Part shown: positions 17,056 through 25,656 of the stretch, one piece after another
Numbering within the stretch: the stretch's first letter is position 1
Layout: each line of letters opens with the position of its first letter
Source: Streptomyces sp. R41
GTDB taxonomy: Bacteria; Actinomycetota; Actinomycetes; Streptomycetales; Streptomycetaceae
Direction of reading: 5' to 3'
DNA length: 64,000 nucleotides
Assembly (NCBI RefSeq): GCF_041053055.1
Contig: NZ_CP163443.1
Location: 558,001 to 622,000, forward strand
Notes under the pieces: generated by a model
Seen by the model: the letters and a program-made list of their open reading frames with translations, nothing else
Told to the model about the DNA's origin: nothing
The model's database searches: none
Position numbers and translations under genes: made by a program

Positions 17056-18120
17056 TCAGGAGCCCATCATCTCGCGTACCAGCGGTGCCACTTCGGTGCC
17101 GAACAGCTCGATGTTGGTCATGAGCGCGGGGTGAGGCATGCCGTTCATCCCGTACTTCAGGTCGAAACGGGTCGCGTTGAGGTCCTTGAGCGTGGCCGTG
17201 ATCTTGCGGGCCACGGTTTCGGGCGAACCGACGTGCAGCGCGCCGCCGGGGCCGACATCGCGCATGAGGCTCTCGCGGGTGGGCGTGCGGAAGCCGCGCT
17301 GCTTGGAGACGCTGCGGATCACGGCTTCGAAGGCGGGCAGGAACTCCTCCTGCGCCTGTTCGTCGGTGGCGGCGACGTGGCCGGGGGCATGGACGCCGAC
17401 GGGTCGCCGAGGTTGCCCGAACTTCTCCAGCGCCTGCTGGAACAGCTGTGAGAACGGCGCGAAGCGGGCCGTTTCGCCCCCGATGATCGCGAGCATCAGC
17501 GAGAACCCGTACCGGGCGGTCCGGACGACCGACTGCGGGCTGCCGCCGACGCCGACCCAGGTCGGGATCGACCCCGACTCGCTGTGCGGATAGACGGAGA
17601 GGCCGTCGAGGGAGGGGCGGGTGTTCCCGGACCAGGTGACGGGCTTCTCCCGGAGGAGCTCGGCGAAGAGACCGAGCTTCTCCTCGAACAGTTCCTCGTA
17701 GTCGCTCAGGTCATAGCCGAAGAGCGGGAAGGACTCGGTGCTCGATCCCCTGCCGAGGATCACCTCGGCGCGACCGCCGGACACGCCGTCGAGGGTGGCG
17801 TAGCGCTGGAAGACACGGACGGGATCGTCGGAACTGATCACCGTCACCGCCGAACCGAGGCGGATGCGCGACGTGCGCGCCGCGATGGCCGCGAGTACGA
17901 CGTCGGCGGCCGAGAGCGGCATCGTGTCGGTGTGGTGCTCGCCGATGCCGAAGTGGTCCAGGCCGACCTGGTCGGCGAGGACACCCTCCTCGACGAGACG
18001 GCGGATGGTCTGGCCGTGGGACAGCGGCCTGCCCTCGGGGTCGTTCGGCACGTCACCGAACGTGTCGAGCCCCAGGGTGATACCTCCCCCGCCGGTCGGG
18101 TCGGTCGAAGGGTTGGTCAT
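17056..18120 (-). CDS. LLM-class (luciferase-like) flavin-dependent oxidoreductase
   Basis: 354 residues. The family pattern is clear: LGLDTFGDVP at the N-terminus, DHFGIGEHHTD near residue 58, LGSAVTVISSDDPVRVFQRYATLDGVS, and GRAEVILGRGS binding the FMN phosphate. Enzymes of this group are F420- or FMNH2-dependent monooxygenases or reductases. The FMN reductase gene across the MarR gene could supply reduced flavin. GAGGAG is 6 bases before the ATG. The MarR gene is 30 bases upstream on the same strand, so MarR and the oxidoreductase form an operon. Confidence 0.85.
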   Translation of the reverse strand: MTNPSTDPTGGGGITLGLDTFGDVPNDPEGRPLSHGQTIRRLVEEGVLADQVGLDHFGIGEHHTDTMPLSAADVVLAAIAARTSRIRLGSAVTVISSDDPVRVFQRYATLDGVSGGRAEVILGRGSSTESFPLFGYDLSDYEELFEEKLGLFAELLREKPVTWSGNTRPSLDGLSVYPHSESGSIPTWVGVGGSPQSVVRTARYGFSLMLAIIGGETARFAPFSQLFQQALEKFGQPRRPVGVHAPGHVAATDEQAQEEFLPAFEAVIRSVSKQRGFRTPTRESLMRDVGPGGALHVGSPETVARKITATLKDLNATRFDLKYGMNGMPHPALMTNIELFGTEVAPLVREMMGS

Positions 18121-18150
18121 CTCGTACTCCTCGGTTCTTCGCCAGGTGTC

Positions 18151-18606
18151 TCAGGTCGCGATGCGCCGCAGCGCCTGGACAAGCTGAGTCAGGTCGGTGC
18201 CTTCGAGGTGGTCGAAGACGTGGCGCCGGGCACTGGCCAGGTGGGCGGGCCATGCCTCCTCCAGCCGGGCGAGGCCCGCGTCGGTGAGAACGGCGTTCCA
18301 CCCGCGGGCGTCCTCGTCGCACCTGGTCCGTTCGATCAGGCCCTGTTTCTCCAGGCGGGTGACGACGCGGGTCATTCCGCTCAGCGAGAGATTGGCGGTG
18401 GCGGCGAGCTCGCTCATGCGCATCCGCCGGCCGGGAGCCTCGGAGAGATGCATCAGCGTCGTGTACTCGGAGAGCGGCAGACGCTGCTCACGCATCATGT
18501 CCGCGTCGATCACACGGGGCAGGACGATCATCACGCGGCCGAGCTGGCGCAACAGCGCCTCCTCGTCCGCACTCAGGGGTTGCAGTGGCTGCTCGGCGGT
18601 AGGCAT
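18151..18606 (-). CDS. MarR-family transcriptional regulator
   Basis: 151 residues with the winged helix at about 55-120: MRMSELAATANLSLSGMTRV as recognition region and RTRCDEDARGWNAVLTDAG as the wing. It leads an operon with the LLM oxidoreductase and is divergent from the FMN reductase. A double palindrome in the 131-base divergent region is its likely operator. Ligand unknown; phenols, antibiotics or oxidants are typical for this family. Confidence 0.85.
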   Translation of the reverse strand: MPTAEQPLQPLSADEEALLRQLGRVMIVLPRVIDADMMREQRLPLSEYTTLMHLSEAPGRRMRMSELAATANLSLSGMTRVVTRLEKQGLIERTRCDEDARGWNAVLTDAGLARLEEAWPAHLASARRHVFDHLEGTDLTQLVQALRRIAT

Positions 18607-18618
18607 GCACCCATCCTA

Positions 18619-18664
18619 CTTGCTTGACGAAGCAAGCAAAAAATGGATTACTTGACGGAGCAAG
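18619..18664. promoter_or_regulatory. Double MarR operator
   Basis: CTTGCTTGACGAAGCAAG (18619-18636) is a perfect 7-bp-arm palindrome. A partial copy, CTTGACGGAGCAAG (18651-18664), starts 32 bases later, i.e. three helix turns, on the same face. It lies between the MarR and FMN reductase start codons. Confidence 0.7.
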
Positions 18665-18737
18665 GATTTTTCACTGATGGATCAGCTGGATCAGACACAT
18701 CAGATCGAGATCACCAGAGAGTCTTTGAGGGACAGCC

Positions 18738-19298
18738 ATGACCAAGATCGGGATCATCCTCGGCAGCACCCGCCCCGGACGTAACGGGGAGGCCGTCGCC
18801 CGCTGGGTGCACGAGGTCGCCGCGCAGCGCACCGACGCGGAGTTCGAGCTGGTCGACCTGCTCGACTACAAGCTCCCCCACCTCGACGAGGCGTACCCGC
18901 CGTCACTGGGCCAGTACACGCAGCCGCACACTCTGAACTGGGCCGACAAGATCGCCTCGTTCGACGGCTTCGTGATGGTGACGCCGGAGTACAACCACTC
19001 CACCTCCGGCGCGCTGAAGAACGCCATCGACTTCCTGTACGCCGAGTGGAACAACAAGGCCGTGGGGTTCGTCAGTTACGGCTCGGCCGGCGGCACCCGC
19101 GCCGTGGAACACCTGCGCCTGATCGCCGGCGAACTCCAGATGGCCGACGTGCGCGCCCAGGTCGCGCTGTCCCTGTTCACCGACTTCGAGAACTTCAGCG
19201 TCTTCAAGCCCAGCGACTTCCAGCGCGAGGCCCTCGGCACCACGCTGGACCAGGTCGTGGCGTGGAGCCGGGCCCTGGCCCCGCTGCGCGCCGCCTGA
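18738..19298 (+). CDS. NADPH-dependent FMN reductase family protein
   Basis: 186 residues with a flavodoxin-like fold. The N-terminal FMN-phosphate loop is GSTRPGRNGEAVARW (residues ~8-22) and the second family motif is TPEYNHSTSGALKNAIDFL (near 80-98). These enzymes reduce FMN or quinones. A ribosome site (GAGGGA) precedes the ATG. It is divergent from MarR and the LLM oxidoreductase and probably shares their operator, giving a two-component flavin oxidoreductase unit. Confidence 0.88.
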   Translation: MTKIGIILGSTRPGRNGEAVARWVHEVAAQRTDAEFELVDLLDYKLPHLDEAYPPSLGQYTQPHTLNWADKIASFDGFVMVTPEYNHSTSGALKNAIDFLYAEWNNKAVGFVSYGSAGGTRAVEHLRLIAGELQMADVRAQVALSLFTDFENFSVFKPSDFQREALGTTLDQVVAWSRALAPLRAA

Positions 19299-19313
19299 GG
19301 ACCGGGCTCACCG

Positions 19314-19347
19314 CGCCGATGCCCGCGGCAGGACGCGGGCATCGGCG
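19314..19347 (+). terminator. Terminator of the FMN reductase gene
   Basis: Perfect 14-bp stem (CGCCGATGCCCGCG 19314-19327; 19334-19347) with a 6-base loop, 15 bases after the stop codon. Confidence 0.85.
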
Positions 19348-19352
19348 AGTCT

Positions 19353-19505
19353 GTGCACGTCCTCGACGCACTCGCGAGCGTCCTGCAGCTCGACACCGAT
19401 ACGACGGCCCACCTGATCGGCCTCACTCAGGCCCGGTCGCACAGGACTCCCCCGCCCGAAGGCCGAGAAGGTGCCGACGGGCATCCTGCACGCGGTTGCG
19501 TCGCC
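19353..19505 (+). pseudogene. Remnant of an XRE (MmyB-like) regulator
   Basis: Bases 19353-19450 encode HVLDALASVLQLDTDTTAHL, which closely follows the helix-turn-helix end of Streptomyces MmyB-like XRE regulators (VLDALARALxLDxxExxHL). After a frameshift near 19455 the next frame continues as KVPTGILHAV, the expected start of the linker to the ligand domain. No N-terminal HTH helices and no C-terminal domain are present. It is therefore a small internal fragment that cannot be functional. It lies in a decayed patch next to the truncated ABC gene. The identification rests on pattern memory, not alignment. Confidence 0.4.
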
Positions 19506-19507
19506 GG

Positions 19508-20335
19508 TCAGGCCGCGGAAGCGAAGCCGGGAATCCGGGCCTTGACGCGTTCCAGTTCGGCGTCGTCGGAGAATGCCCTGGAAGTCGTGGCGCGGAGTGC
19601 AGGGGCGCCGGAGCCGGGTGAGTTGGTCGTCGGTGAGGTGGATGTCGAGGAGCCCACTGCCGGCGGCAAGGGCGGCGGTGACACCCGCGGGGGCGCCCGC
19701 GGTGACGGCGTGCGGCGTCGTCGGTCTGGGATGTAGTGCGAGATGTAGACGACGGCGACGCCCTCGTCGCGCAGGGTCCGCACCAAGTCCCTGATCTGGT
19801 GGGCGGCTTCGGCGCTCAGGCAGGCGGTCGGCTCGTCGAGGATCAGGACCCGGCCACCGCGGCGGACTTCCCGCGCCACCTCCACCATGGTCTGTTCGGC
19901 GACAGTGAGCCAGGCAGCGATCCGCTCCACGTCGATGCCGATACCCAGGCTCGAAAGTGCCTGGCGCGCCTCGGACTTGAGCGCCCTCCAGTGCACGGCG
20001 CCGCGCCGGGTGGGCAGATCGCCCAGCATGACGTTCTCGGCCACGGTGAGCCCCATCGCCAGTTCACGACGCTGGGGAACCGACGCGATGCCGAGCCGGC
20101 GGGCCTTGCGCACGGTCAGGCCGTGCTGCATGTGTCCGTTGACCTCGATGGTGCCGCCGTCGGCCTGGTGGACGCCGGAGAGGACCTGCACCAGCGTCGA
20201 CTTGCCTGCTCCGTTCATGCCCATCAGCGCGTGGATCTCCCCGGGATACAGGTCGAGATCCACGCCTTTGAGGGCGGCCGCCCCGCCGAAGCTCTTGGTG
20301 ATCCCTCGCAGGCGGACCACGGCCTCGGGTGTCAC
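19508..20335 (-). pseudogene. Truncated sugar-ABC transporter ATPase (RbsA/MglA-like)
   Basis: The GTG at 20335 overlaps the stop of the upstream gene (GTGA). About 200 residues match the first half of a double-ATPase sugar importer: Walker A GMNGAGKSTL, an atypical signature region around AWLTVAEQTMVEVAREV, Walker B RVLILDEPTACLSAE and switch VVYISHY. Immediately after that His the family sequence stops. The frame runs on as low-complexity Arg/Pro/Ser to a stop at 19508, while another frame reads a more protein-like tail (GLLDIHLTDDQLTRL). The second ATPase half and any permease or binding protein are absent. It looks like a deletion/frameshift remnant; a sequencing error alone would not explain the missing half. 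Confidence 0.75.
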
Positions 20336-20925
20336 GGCTGCAGCCGGTTGCCGTCGGGGACGACCCGCTCGTAGCCGCGGATGTCCGGGAAGGGGGGCTC
20401 GCGGTCGGCCTGGAGGTCCACCTGGAACGTGTTCAGGCACATACCGAGCATGGTGAAGTTGCCGAGCGCACCGATGGTGTCGACCAGGCCCTTGGAGCCG
20501 AAGTGTTCGAGCGCGGGGGCGAAGGTCTCGTCGCGGACGAAGTGCTCTTCGAGGACCTCCCGGCAGAACTGGTAGAAGTCCTGGTCCGTTTCGCTGTCGA
20601 AGACCGCCTCGCGCTTCTCGGCGATCGCCTTGACGGCGGCCTCCGGAATGCCGGCCTCGATCGCCTGGTGCACATGCGCGTTCCAGGAGTACTGCGCGTC
20701 CCAATTCCGGGCGGCCATCAGCAGCGTGAGCTCGCGCAGGTGCTTGGGGAGGCTGCAGTCGAAGCGGGCGAAGGCGCCGAGCGACTCGGCGCACTCCCCC
20801 ATCTGCGGGCTGTGCAGCCAGACGCGGAACGGGCCGCGGACGGCACCGCGCCGGCCGGCGATACGGGCGGCCAACTCCTGCTGGCGCGGATCCATTTCCT
20901 CATCGGTGAGAACGGGGAGCCTCAT
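20332..20925 (-). CDS. Carboxymuconolactone decarboxylase family (AhpD-like fold) protein
   Basis: 197 residues, starting at the ATG at 20925 (MRLPVLTDEEMDPRQQEL); the frame is open further up but reads like non-coding. All-helical CMD fold with the core LPKHLRELTLLMAARNWDAQYSWNAHVHQAIEAGI. The CxxC of peroxidase-type AhpD is replaced, so alkylhydroperoxidase activity is unlikely; the conserved His of the core (NAH) is kept. Related actinobacterial genes sit in aromatic or sugar-acid pathways. It is translationally coupled to the truncated ABC ATPase, suggesting that it once belonged to an uptake/catabolism operon now decayed. Substrate unknown. Confidence 0.75.
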   Translation of the reverse strand: MRLPVLTDEEMDPRQQELAARIAGRRGAVRGPFRVWLHSPQMGECAESLGAFARFDCSLPKHLRELTLLMAARNWDAQYSWNAHVHQAIEAGIPEAAVKAIAEKREAVFDSETDQDFYQFCREVLEEHFVRDETFAPALEHFGSKGLVDTIGALGNFTMLGMCLNTFQVDLQADREPPFPDIRGYERVVPDGNRLQP

Positions 20926-21128
20926 GTGGCCGATACCTGCCTTTTCTTTCCGGCGCGTTTCCGGCACGGACCGAGAAGCCGTGCGATGCCAGCCGACCGT
21001 ACAGCCGGGTTCAAGTAGCTCACCCTTCTCGGATTGCAAGGTAAAACTGCACGCCGGAGGGCACCCATTCGCGCCATCGCGACCTACCGTCGTTCGTCGC
21101 ATCGCCACGAAATGGAGAGGAACTCCGG

Positions 21129-21533
21129 ATGACCACGATCATCAAGGCCGCGTCCGTGCCCCTGCTCGACCGGGGCGGCGCCGTCGTGACGACGCCGCTG
21201 ATCACCACGCCGTCGGCCGGTGGGGAGAACCGGATCACCAGCGGGATGAGCGTGTATCCGGTCGGCTCCGGGGCGCCATTGCACTCGCACAACTGCGACG
21301 AGCACGTGACGATCCTCGAAGGCGAGGCGGAGGTGGTGCTCGACGGCGAGGTGACGAAGCTGGAGCGGTTCGACACCACGTATGTCCCCTCCCCCATCCC
21401 CCATCTCTTCCGGAACATCGGTGACACGCCATTGCGGATTCTGTGGGTCTATACGTCGGGGACGGTGACCCGCACGTTCACCGGGACCGGAGTGACGGTG
21501 GAACACCTTTCGGCGCGGGACCAGATGGGCTGA
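21129..21533 (+). CDS. Cupin-domain protein
   Basis: 134 residues forming a single beta-barrel. Cupin motif 1 is GSGAPLHSHNCDEHVTILEGE (His, His, Glu/His metal ligands) and motif 2 is VPSPIPHLFRNIGDTPLRIL. Single-domain cupins of this length bind metal and may be small dioxygenases, isomerases or sensors. AGAGG lies about 9 bases before the ATG. It is divergent from the CMD-like gene and convergent with the LysR gene; no firm pathway link. Confidence 0.8.
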   Translation: MTTIIKAASVPLLDRGGAVVTTPLITTPSAGGENRITSGMSVYPVGSGAPLHSHNCDEHVTILEGEAEVVLDGEVTKLERFDTTYVPSPIPHLFRNIGDTPLRILWVYTSGTVTRTFTGTGVTVEHLSARDQMG

Positions 21534-21555
21534 GGCACCGCCTCCCGTCGCCCGG

Positions 21556-22410
21556 TCAGCCGGTGCGATAGAGCGATGTCAGGAGTTCCATCACCGCCTG
21601 TGCGGCCGGATGCGGGTCGTCCCGCCACCAGGCGAGCCGCACGGCGATCGGCTCCGCGTCGCGCACCGGCAGGTAGACGACACCGGGACGCGGGTACTGG
21701 TTGGCCGTTGAATCCGCGGTCATGCCGACACAACGGCCGGTGGAGATCACGGTGAGCCAGTCGTCGACGTCGTACGTCTCCTCGGTGGCCGGACGCGCGT
21801 CGGGCGGCCACAGTTCCGTGGTCGTGGTGCCGGTGCGCCGGTCGACGAGGAGCGTGCGTCCGCTGAAGTCGGCGAGCCGGATCGAGCGGCGCCTGGCCAG
21901 CGGGTCGTCGGCGGCCAGGGCACACAGACGGCGTTCGAGCCCCACGATGGCCGAGTCGAAACGCCGTTCGTCCAGCGGCCTGCGCACCACCGCGAGGTCG
22001 CAGGCTCCCTCCGCCAGCCCGGCCGTGGGCGAGTTGACCCGCACCAGGTGCAGGTCCGTCTCCGGATGCCTTTCGCGCCAACGCCGCTGAAAGGGGAGCG
22101 TGTGGCGGCCGAGTGCCGCCCAGGCGTATCCGATGCGGAGATGGGAGTGACCCGACGTGGCCTCCCGGACCAGCTCGTCCGCCTCGGCGAGCACCCGGCG
22201 GGCGTGCGCGACGACCCGCAGGCCGGTCCCGGTCGGCGTCACCTCACGGGAGGTCCGCCTGAGCAGCCGTACCCCGAGGGCGCGTTCGAGCGAGGCCAGC
22301 GTGCGGGATACGGCCGCCTGGGAGACGCCCAGCACGATGGCGGCGTCGGTGAACGTGCCCTCGTCGACGATCGCGACGAGACAGCGCAACTGCCGCAGCT
22401 CCACATCCAT
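21556..22410 (-). CDS. LysR-family transcriptional regulator
   Basis: 284 residues. The N-terminal HTH is textbook: LRQLRCLVAIVDEGTFTDAA, then SQAAVSRTLASLERALGVRLL (about 5-58), followed by a periplasmic-binding-like effector domain. It is divergent from the EamA exporter gene with a 68-base gap, the usual arrangement for a LysR activator and its target. The gap holds the palindrome TTGCGCAA (22445-22452). Effector probably an amino acid or related metabolite exported by the neighbour. Confidence 0.88.
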   Translation of the reverse strand: MDVELRQLRCLVAIVDEGTFTDAAIVLGVSQAAVSRTLASLERALGVRLLRRTSREVTPTGTGLRVVAHARRVLAEADELVREATSGHSHLRIGYAWAALGRHTLPFQRRWRERHPETDLHLVRVNSPTAGLAEGACDLAVVRRPLDERRFDSAIVGLERRLCALAADDPLARRRSIRLADFSGRTLLVDRRTGTTTTELWPPDARPATEETYDVDDWLTVISTGRCVGMTADSTANQYPRPGVVYLPVRDAEPIAVRLAWWRDDPHPAAQAVMELLTSLYRTG

Positions 22411-22478
22411 GACTCAAGCGTATAGATGGACCGGCGGATGCATTTTGCGCAAGAGGTGGCTCGTCGCACGATCGGGGC

Positions 22479-23387
22479 ATGGACGCAGCGCCCACCCCCG
22501 CAGCAGCACCCGCTCAGCGGACGGTCCCCGTGCCGTCCGCTCCGCAGCCTGGTGGAAAACGCCTGGCTGTGGCCACGATGTTCGCCAGCGGCCTGTCCAA
22601 CCAGACCGGGGCCGCGATCGGTTCCCTCGCCTTCCCCACCCTCGGACCTGTCGGTGTCGTCGCCGTACGCCAGTACGTCGCCGCCATCGCCCTCGTAGCC
22701 GTCGGGCGTCCCCGGCTGCGGACCTTCACCTGGCGGCAGTGGTGGCCGGTGCTGCTGCTGGCGCTGGTGTTCGCGGCGATGAACCTGTCCCTGTACAGCG
22801 CCATCGGCCGCATCGGCCTCGGGCTCGGGGTGACCCTGGAGTTCCTGGGCCCGCTCAGCATCGCCCTGGCCGCGTCCCGTCGCCGTGTGGACGCGTGCTG
22901 CGCGGTGATCGCCGCGGTCGGCGTCGTCACCCTCATGCGCCCGAAGCCCTCGACCGACTACTTCGGGATGGCCCTCGGGCTCCTCGCGGCCGTGTGCTGG
23001 GCGTCGTACATCCTGCTCAACCGCACCGTGGGCCGCCGCATCCCCGGAGCGCAGGGCTCGGCCGCCGCCGCCTGCCTCTCCGCCCTGGTCTTCCTGCCGG
23101 TCGGTCTCGTCCTCGCCGTCCGGAACCCGCCGACCGCGGGGGCCGTCGCCTGCGCCGTCACCGCCGGCGTCCTCTCCTCCGCGGTGCCCTACCTGGCGGA
23201 CCTGCTCACCCTGCGCCGTGTACCCGCGCAGACCTTCGGCCTGTTCATGAGCGTCAACCCGGTCCTCGCCGCCGTGGTCGGGTGGATCGTCCTGAGCCAG
23301 CGCCTCGGATGGGTCGAGTGGACCGCCGTCGCGACCGTGGTGTGCGCCAATGCGCTCAGCATCCTCACGTCGAGGGAAGGACGCTGA
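22479..23387 (+). CDS. EamA/DMT-superfamily exporter (RhtA-like)
   Basis: 302 residues with ten hydrophobic segments and two EamA repeats. The second repeat contains ILLNRTVGRRIPG and the typical end-of-repeat pattern VPYLADLLTLRRVPAQTFGLFMSVNPVLAAVVGWIVLSQ. RhtA-type members export threonine, homoserine or other amino-acid-like compounds. The divergent LysR gene is the probable regulator. A hairpin that includes the stop codon ends the transcript. Confidence 0.87.
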   Translation: MDAAPTPAAAPAQRTVPVPSAPQPGGKRLAVATMFASGLSNQTGAAIGSLAFPTLGPVGVVAVRQYVAAIALVAVGRPRLRTFTWRQWWPVLLLALVFAAMNLSLYSAIGRIGLGLGVTLEFLGPLSIALAASRRRVDACCAVIAAVGVVTLMRPKPSTDYFGMALGLLAAVCWASYILLNRTVGRRIPGAQGSAAAACLSALVFLPVGLVLAVRNPPTAGAVACAVTAGVLSSAVPYLADLLTLRRVPAQTFGLFMSVNPVLAAVVGWIVLSQRLGWVEWTAVATVVCANALSILTSREGR

Positions 23388-23412
23388 ACCCGCCCGGTCG
23401 GACGGGTTCAGC
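23383..23412. terminator. Bidirectional terminator overlapping a stop codon
   Basis: Perfect 10-bp stem (GCTGAACCCG 23383-23392; CGGGTTCAGC 23403-23412) with a 10-base loop. The left arm contains the EamA stop codon; the GH27 gene ends 7 bases away on the other strand. Confidence 0.8.
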
Positions 23413-23418
23413 CCCCGC

Positions 23419-25425
23419 TCAGTTACGGCTCCACTGCTGGTTCGATCCTCCGTTGCACGACCACAGGTCGATCAACGTGCCGTTCGCCGTGCCGTTGTTG
23501 ACCGCGTCGAGGCACAGGCCCGAGACGTTGTTGGTGATGGTGCCGTTGGAGTTGACGGTCCACTTCTGGTTGGTGCCGCCGTTGCAGTCCCACAGGACGA
23601 CGCGGGTGCCGTTGGCGGTGCCGCTGTTGTATGCGTCGAGGCACTTGTTGCCGTAGACGACGAGTTCGCTGCGCGAGGTGTAGGTGAACGTCTGGTTCTG
23701 GCCTCCGCCGCAGTCCCAGAGTTCGGCCTGGCTGTTGTTGGTGATGGTGTTCTGGAAGAAGTCCAGGCAGCGGCCGGACCCCGTGCCGACGATCGCCGTG
23801 CCGTTGGTGCCGGGGATGGCGCGGACGGCCACGGCGTCGATGTCGGGGACGGTGCCGGACGGAGCGAAGGTGAGCGTGTTCGAGCCCTTCGCCAGATGGG
23901 CGAGGACGGAGACGGTGCGGTAGGTGCTCGACGACCCGGTGGGCGGGAAGGCGAGCGTCTGCGTGTACTGGCCGTTGACCTGCAGGGTCGCCCTGCGGGC
24001 CGTGGAGCCGCCGTTGGCGTAGCTGATGTCGATCAGCTTCGTGCCCGCGCCGGCCGTCGTGACGCCGGTGAACGTCGGCGTCGTGGCCGCGGTCGTGTCC
24101 TCGTAGGTGGTCCCGGAGCCCTCCGTGCCGGAGACGGTGAGCAGGACGGCCTCCCCGGCGGGCACGCTGGTGGTGTAACTCGTCGCGTACGAGCCGATGT
24201 TGGATGCCGACCACACGTTGCGCACGGCGGCGGACGCGGTGGTCAGGCCCATGTCCTGCCAGCGGGCGGTGATGTCGGCCGCGGCGGACGTACGGTTCAG
24301 CAGCAGGACCGCGCGCTTGCCGGTGCCGGAGAGGACCTTGCTGTAGACCTGCAGGCCTGTGCTGTCCTCGGCGACCTTCACGCCTTGCAGGCCGCGCGTG
24401 TCCTGGTCGATGGCGATGACCTCGGAGTTGGTGAGGATCGAGGCGGTCGACGAGCTCATGGTGGCAAGGTTGTTGCCCGCGAGCAGGGGTGCGCCGGAGA
24501 TCGCCCACAGGCCCATGTGGGTGCGGTTCTGGGCGGCGCTCAGACCGCTCATGCCGACCGTCAGCATGTCCGGGTCGTTGTAGTAGCCGGTGTGCTGGGC
24601 GGCGGGGTGCAGGGACTTGTCGAAGTTGGCCAGGATGTTGGACATCGTGGGGTTGTTCGGCCAATAGACGATATCCGTGCTCGTCCGCCAGATGGCCCCC
24701 ACGCCGGCGGCCCAGTTCCAGGGCTTGCCGGTACCCCACTCGCACAGCGACAAGACGAGCGGGCGTCCCGTGACGGCGGTCGCGGCGGTGTTGGCGTCAC
24801 GGATCGCCTTGTAGGTCGTCTCCTGGTTCAGGCCCTCGGCGTCACCGCCGCACCAGTCGATCTTGACGTAGTCGAAGCCCCAGTTCTGGAAGGTCTCCAG
24901 GTCCTGCTGGTTGTGGCCCTCCATCCCGGTGTTGGGGGCGGCGGGCGTTCCTTCGGGAGTCGGGTAGTAGTAGCCGCAGCCGTTCTTCCCGGCGTCGGTG
25001 TAGATCCCGGCCTTGAGGCCCTTGCTGTGGATGTAGTCGGCGATGGCCTTCATGCCGCCGGGCCACTGGGCGGTGTCGACGCTGATGTTGCCGCCGCTGT
25101 CGCGGGCGCCCTGCCACCAGCCCTCGTCGATGTTGACGTACTTGTAGCCGGCGGCTGCCATGCCGGACGAGACGAGGGCGTCGGCCTGGGCCTTGATGGT
25201 GTCGTAGTCGATGGCGCTGGCGAAGCTGTTCCAGGATGCCCAGCCCATCGGCGCGGGGGTGACGCCGATCTGGTTGGTGCTGACGGCTGTCGGCTCGGCG
25301 GTGAGGGGCGCGGCCGAGTGCCCGAGTCCGGCCAGTCCGGCGACAGCGAGCAACAGGACGGCGCATTGGATGCCTGCGCGTCTCAGGAGGCGCGTGAGAC
25401 ACGACGTGTTCGAAATAGGGGACAT
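23419..25425 (-). CDS. Secreted GH27 alpha-galactosidase / beta-L-arabinopyranosidase with CBM13
   Basis: 668 residues, starting at the ATG at 25425 (GGGAG six bases upstream) with a Sec signal peptide. The (beta/alpha)8 catalytic domain (about 45-340) shows PMGWASWNSF, the nucleophile in DYVKIDWCGG and the acid/base in YYNDPDMLTVG. A Greek-key beta domain follows, then an NPCBM/CBM35-like stretch, then a ricin-type CBM13 of three Q-x-W repeats (QNQTFTY, TNQKWTV, SNQQWSRN). Streptomyces proteins of this architecture include both alpha-galactosidases and beta-L-arabinopyranosidases; sequence alone does not decide. It acts outside the cell on galactomannan or arabinogalactan side chains. A palindrome in the leader is the likely operator. 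Confidence 0.88.
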   Translation of the reverse strand: MSPISNTSCLTRLLRRAGIQCAVLLLAVAGLAGLGHSAAPLTAEPTAVSTNQIGVTPAPMGWASWNSFASAIDYDTIKAQADALVSSGMAAAGYKYVNIDEGWWQGARDSGGNISVDTAQWPGGMKAIADYIHSKGLKAGIYTDAGKNGCGYYYPTPEGTPAAPNTGMEGHNQQDLETFQNWGFDYVKIDWCGGDAEGLNQETTYKAIRDANTAATAVTGRPLVLSLCEWGTGKPWNWAAGVGAIWRTSTDIVYWPNNPTMSNILANFDKSLHPAAQHTGYYNDPDMLTVGMSGLSAAQNRTHMGLWAISGAPLLAGNNLATMSSSTASILTNSEVIAIDQDTRGLQGVKVAEDSTGLQVYSKVLSGTGKRAVLLLNRTSAAADITARWQDMGLTTASAAVRNVWSASNIGSYATSYTTSVPAGEAVLLTVSGTEGSGTTYEDTTAATTPTFTGVTTAGAGTKLIDISYANGGSTARRATLQVNGQYTQTLAFPPTGSSSTYRTVSVLAHLAKGSNTLTFAPSGTVPDIDAVAVRAIPGTNGTAIVGTGSGRCLDFFQNTITNNSQAELWDCGGGQNQTFTYTSRSELVVYGNKCLDAYNSGTANGTRVVLWDCNGGTNQKWTVNSNGTITNNVSGLCLDAVNNGTANGTLIDLWSCNGGSNQQWSRN

Positions 25426-25444
25426 GCGGCTCTCCCTTGAGCGG

Positions 25445-25466
25445 TTTGTTCGCAGACTCGAACAAA
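25445..25466. promoter_or_regulatory. Operator palindrome in the GH27 leader
   Basis: TTTGTTCG (25445-25452), CAGACT, CGAACAAA (25459-25466): perfect 8-bp arms, 20 bases before the GH27 start codon. The TGTTCG/CGAACA half-sites resemble those of DeoR/GlpR-family repressors (which have a 4-base spacer; here 6). No DeoR gene is in the window. Confidence 0.6.
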
Positions 25467-25656
25467 AGTCAACGAGACTCGCCATATGGGAGCGGTGTTG
25501 TCCGTGCCGCGTCAAGTCCCTTGCCGGAACGGGCCGTTCACCTTCGGCCACCGAAGGCCCCGTGTCCGTGAGGGCGGCGGGGGCACGCCCGGGCGCTCGC
25601 GATACCTTCGCCCTGACGCGGCCCCCTTCGGCCGTGAACAGATCTCAAGCGTCGGG

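Noticed and set aside
22445..22452. TTGCGCAA as LysR operator
   Set aside because: Only an 8-base palindrome without a clear T-N11-A box; kept as a note in the LysR entry but not listed as a site.
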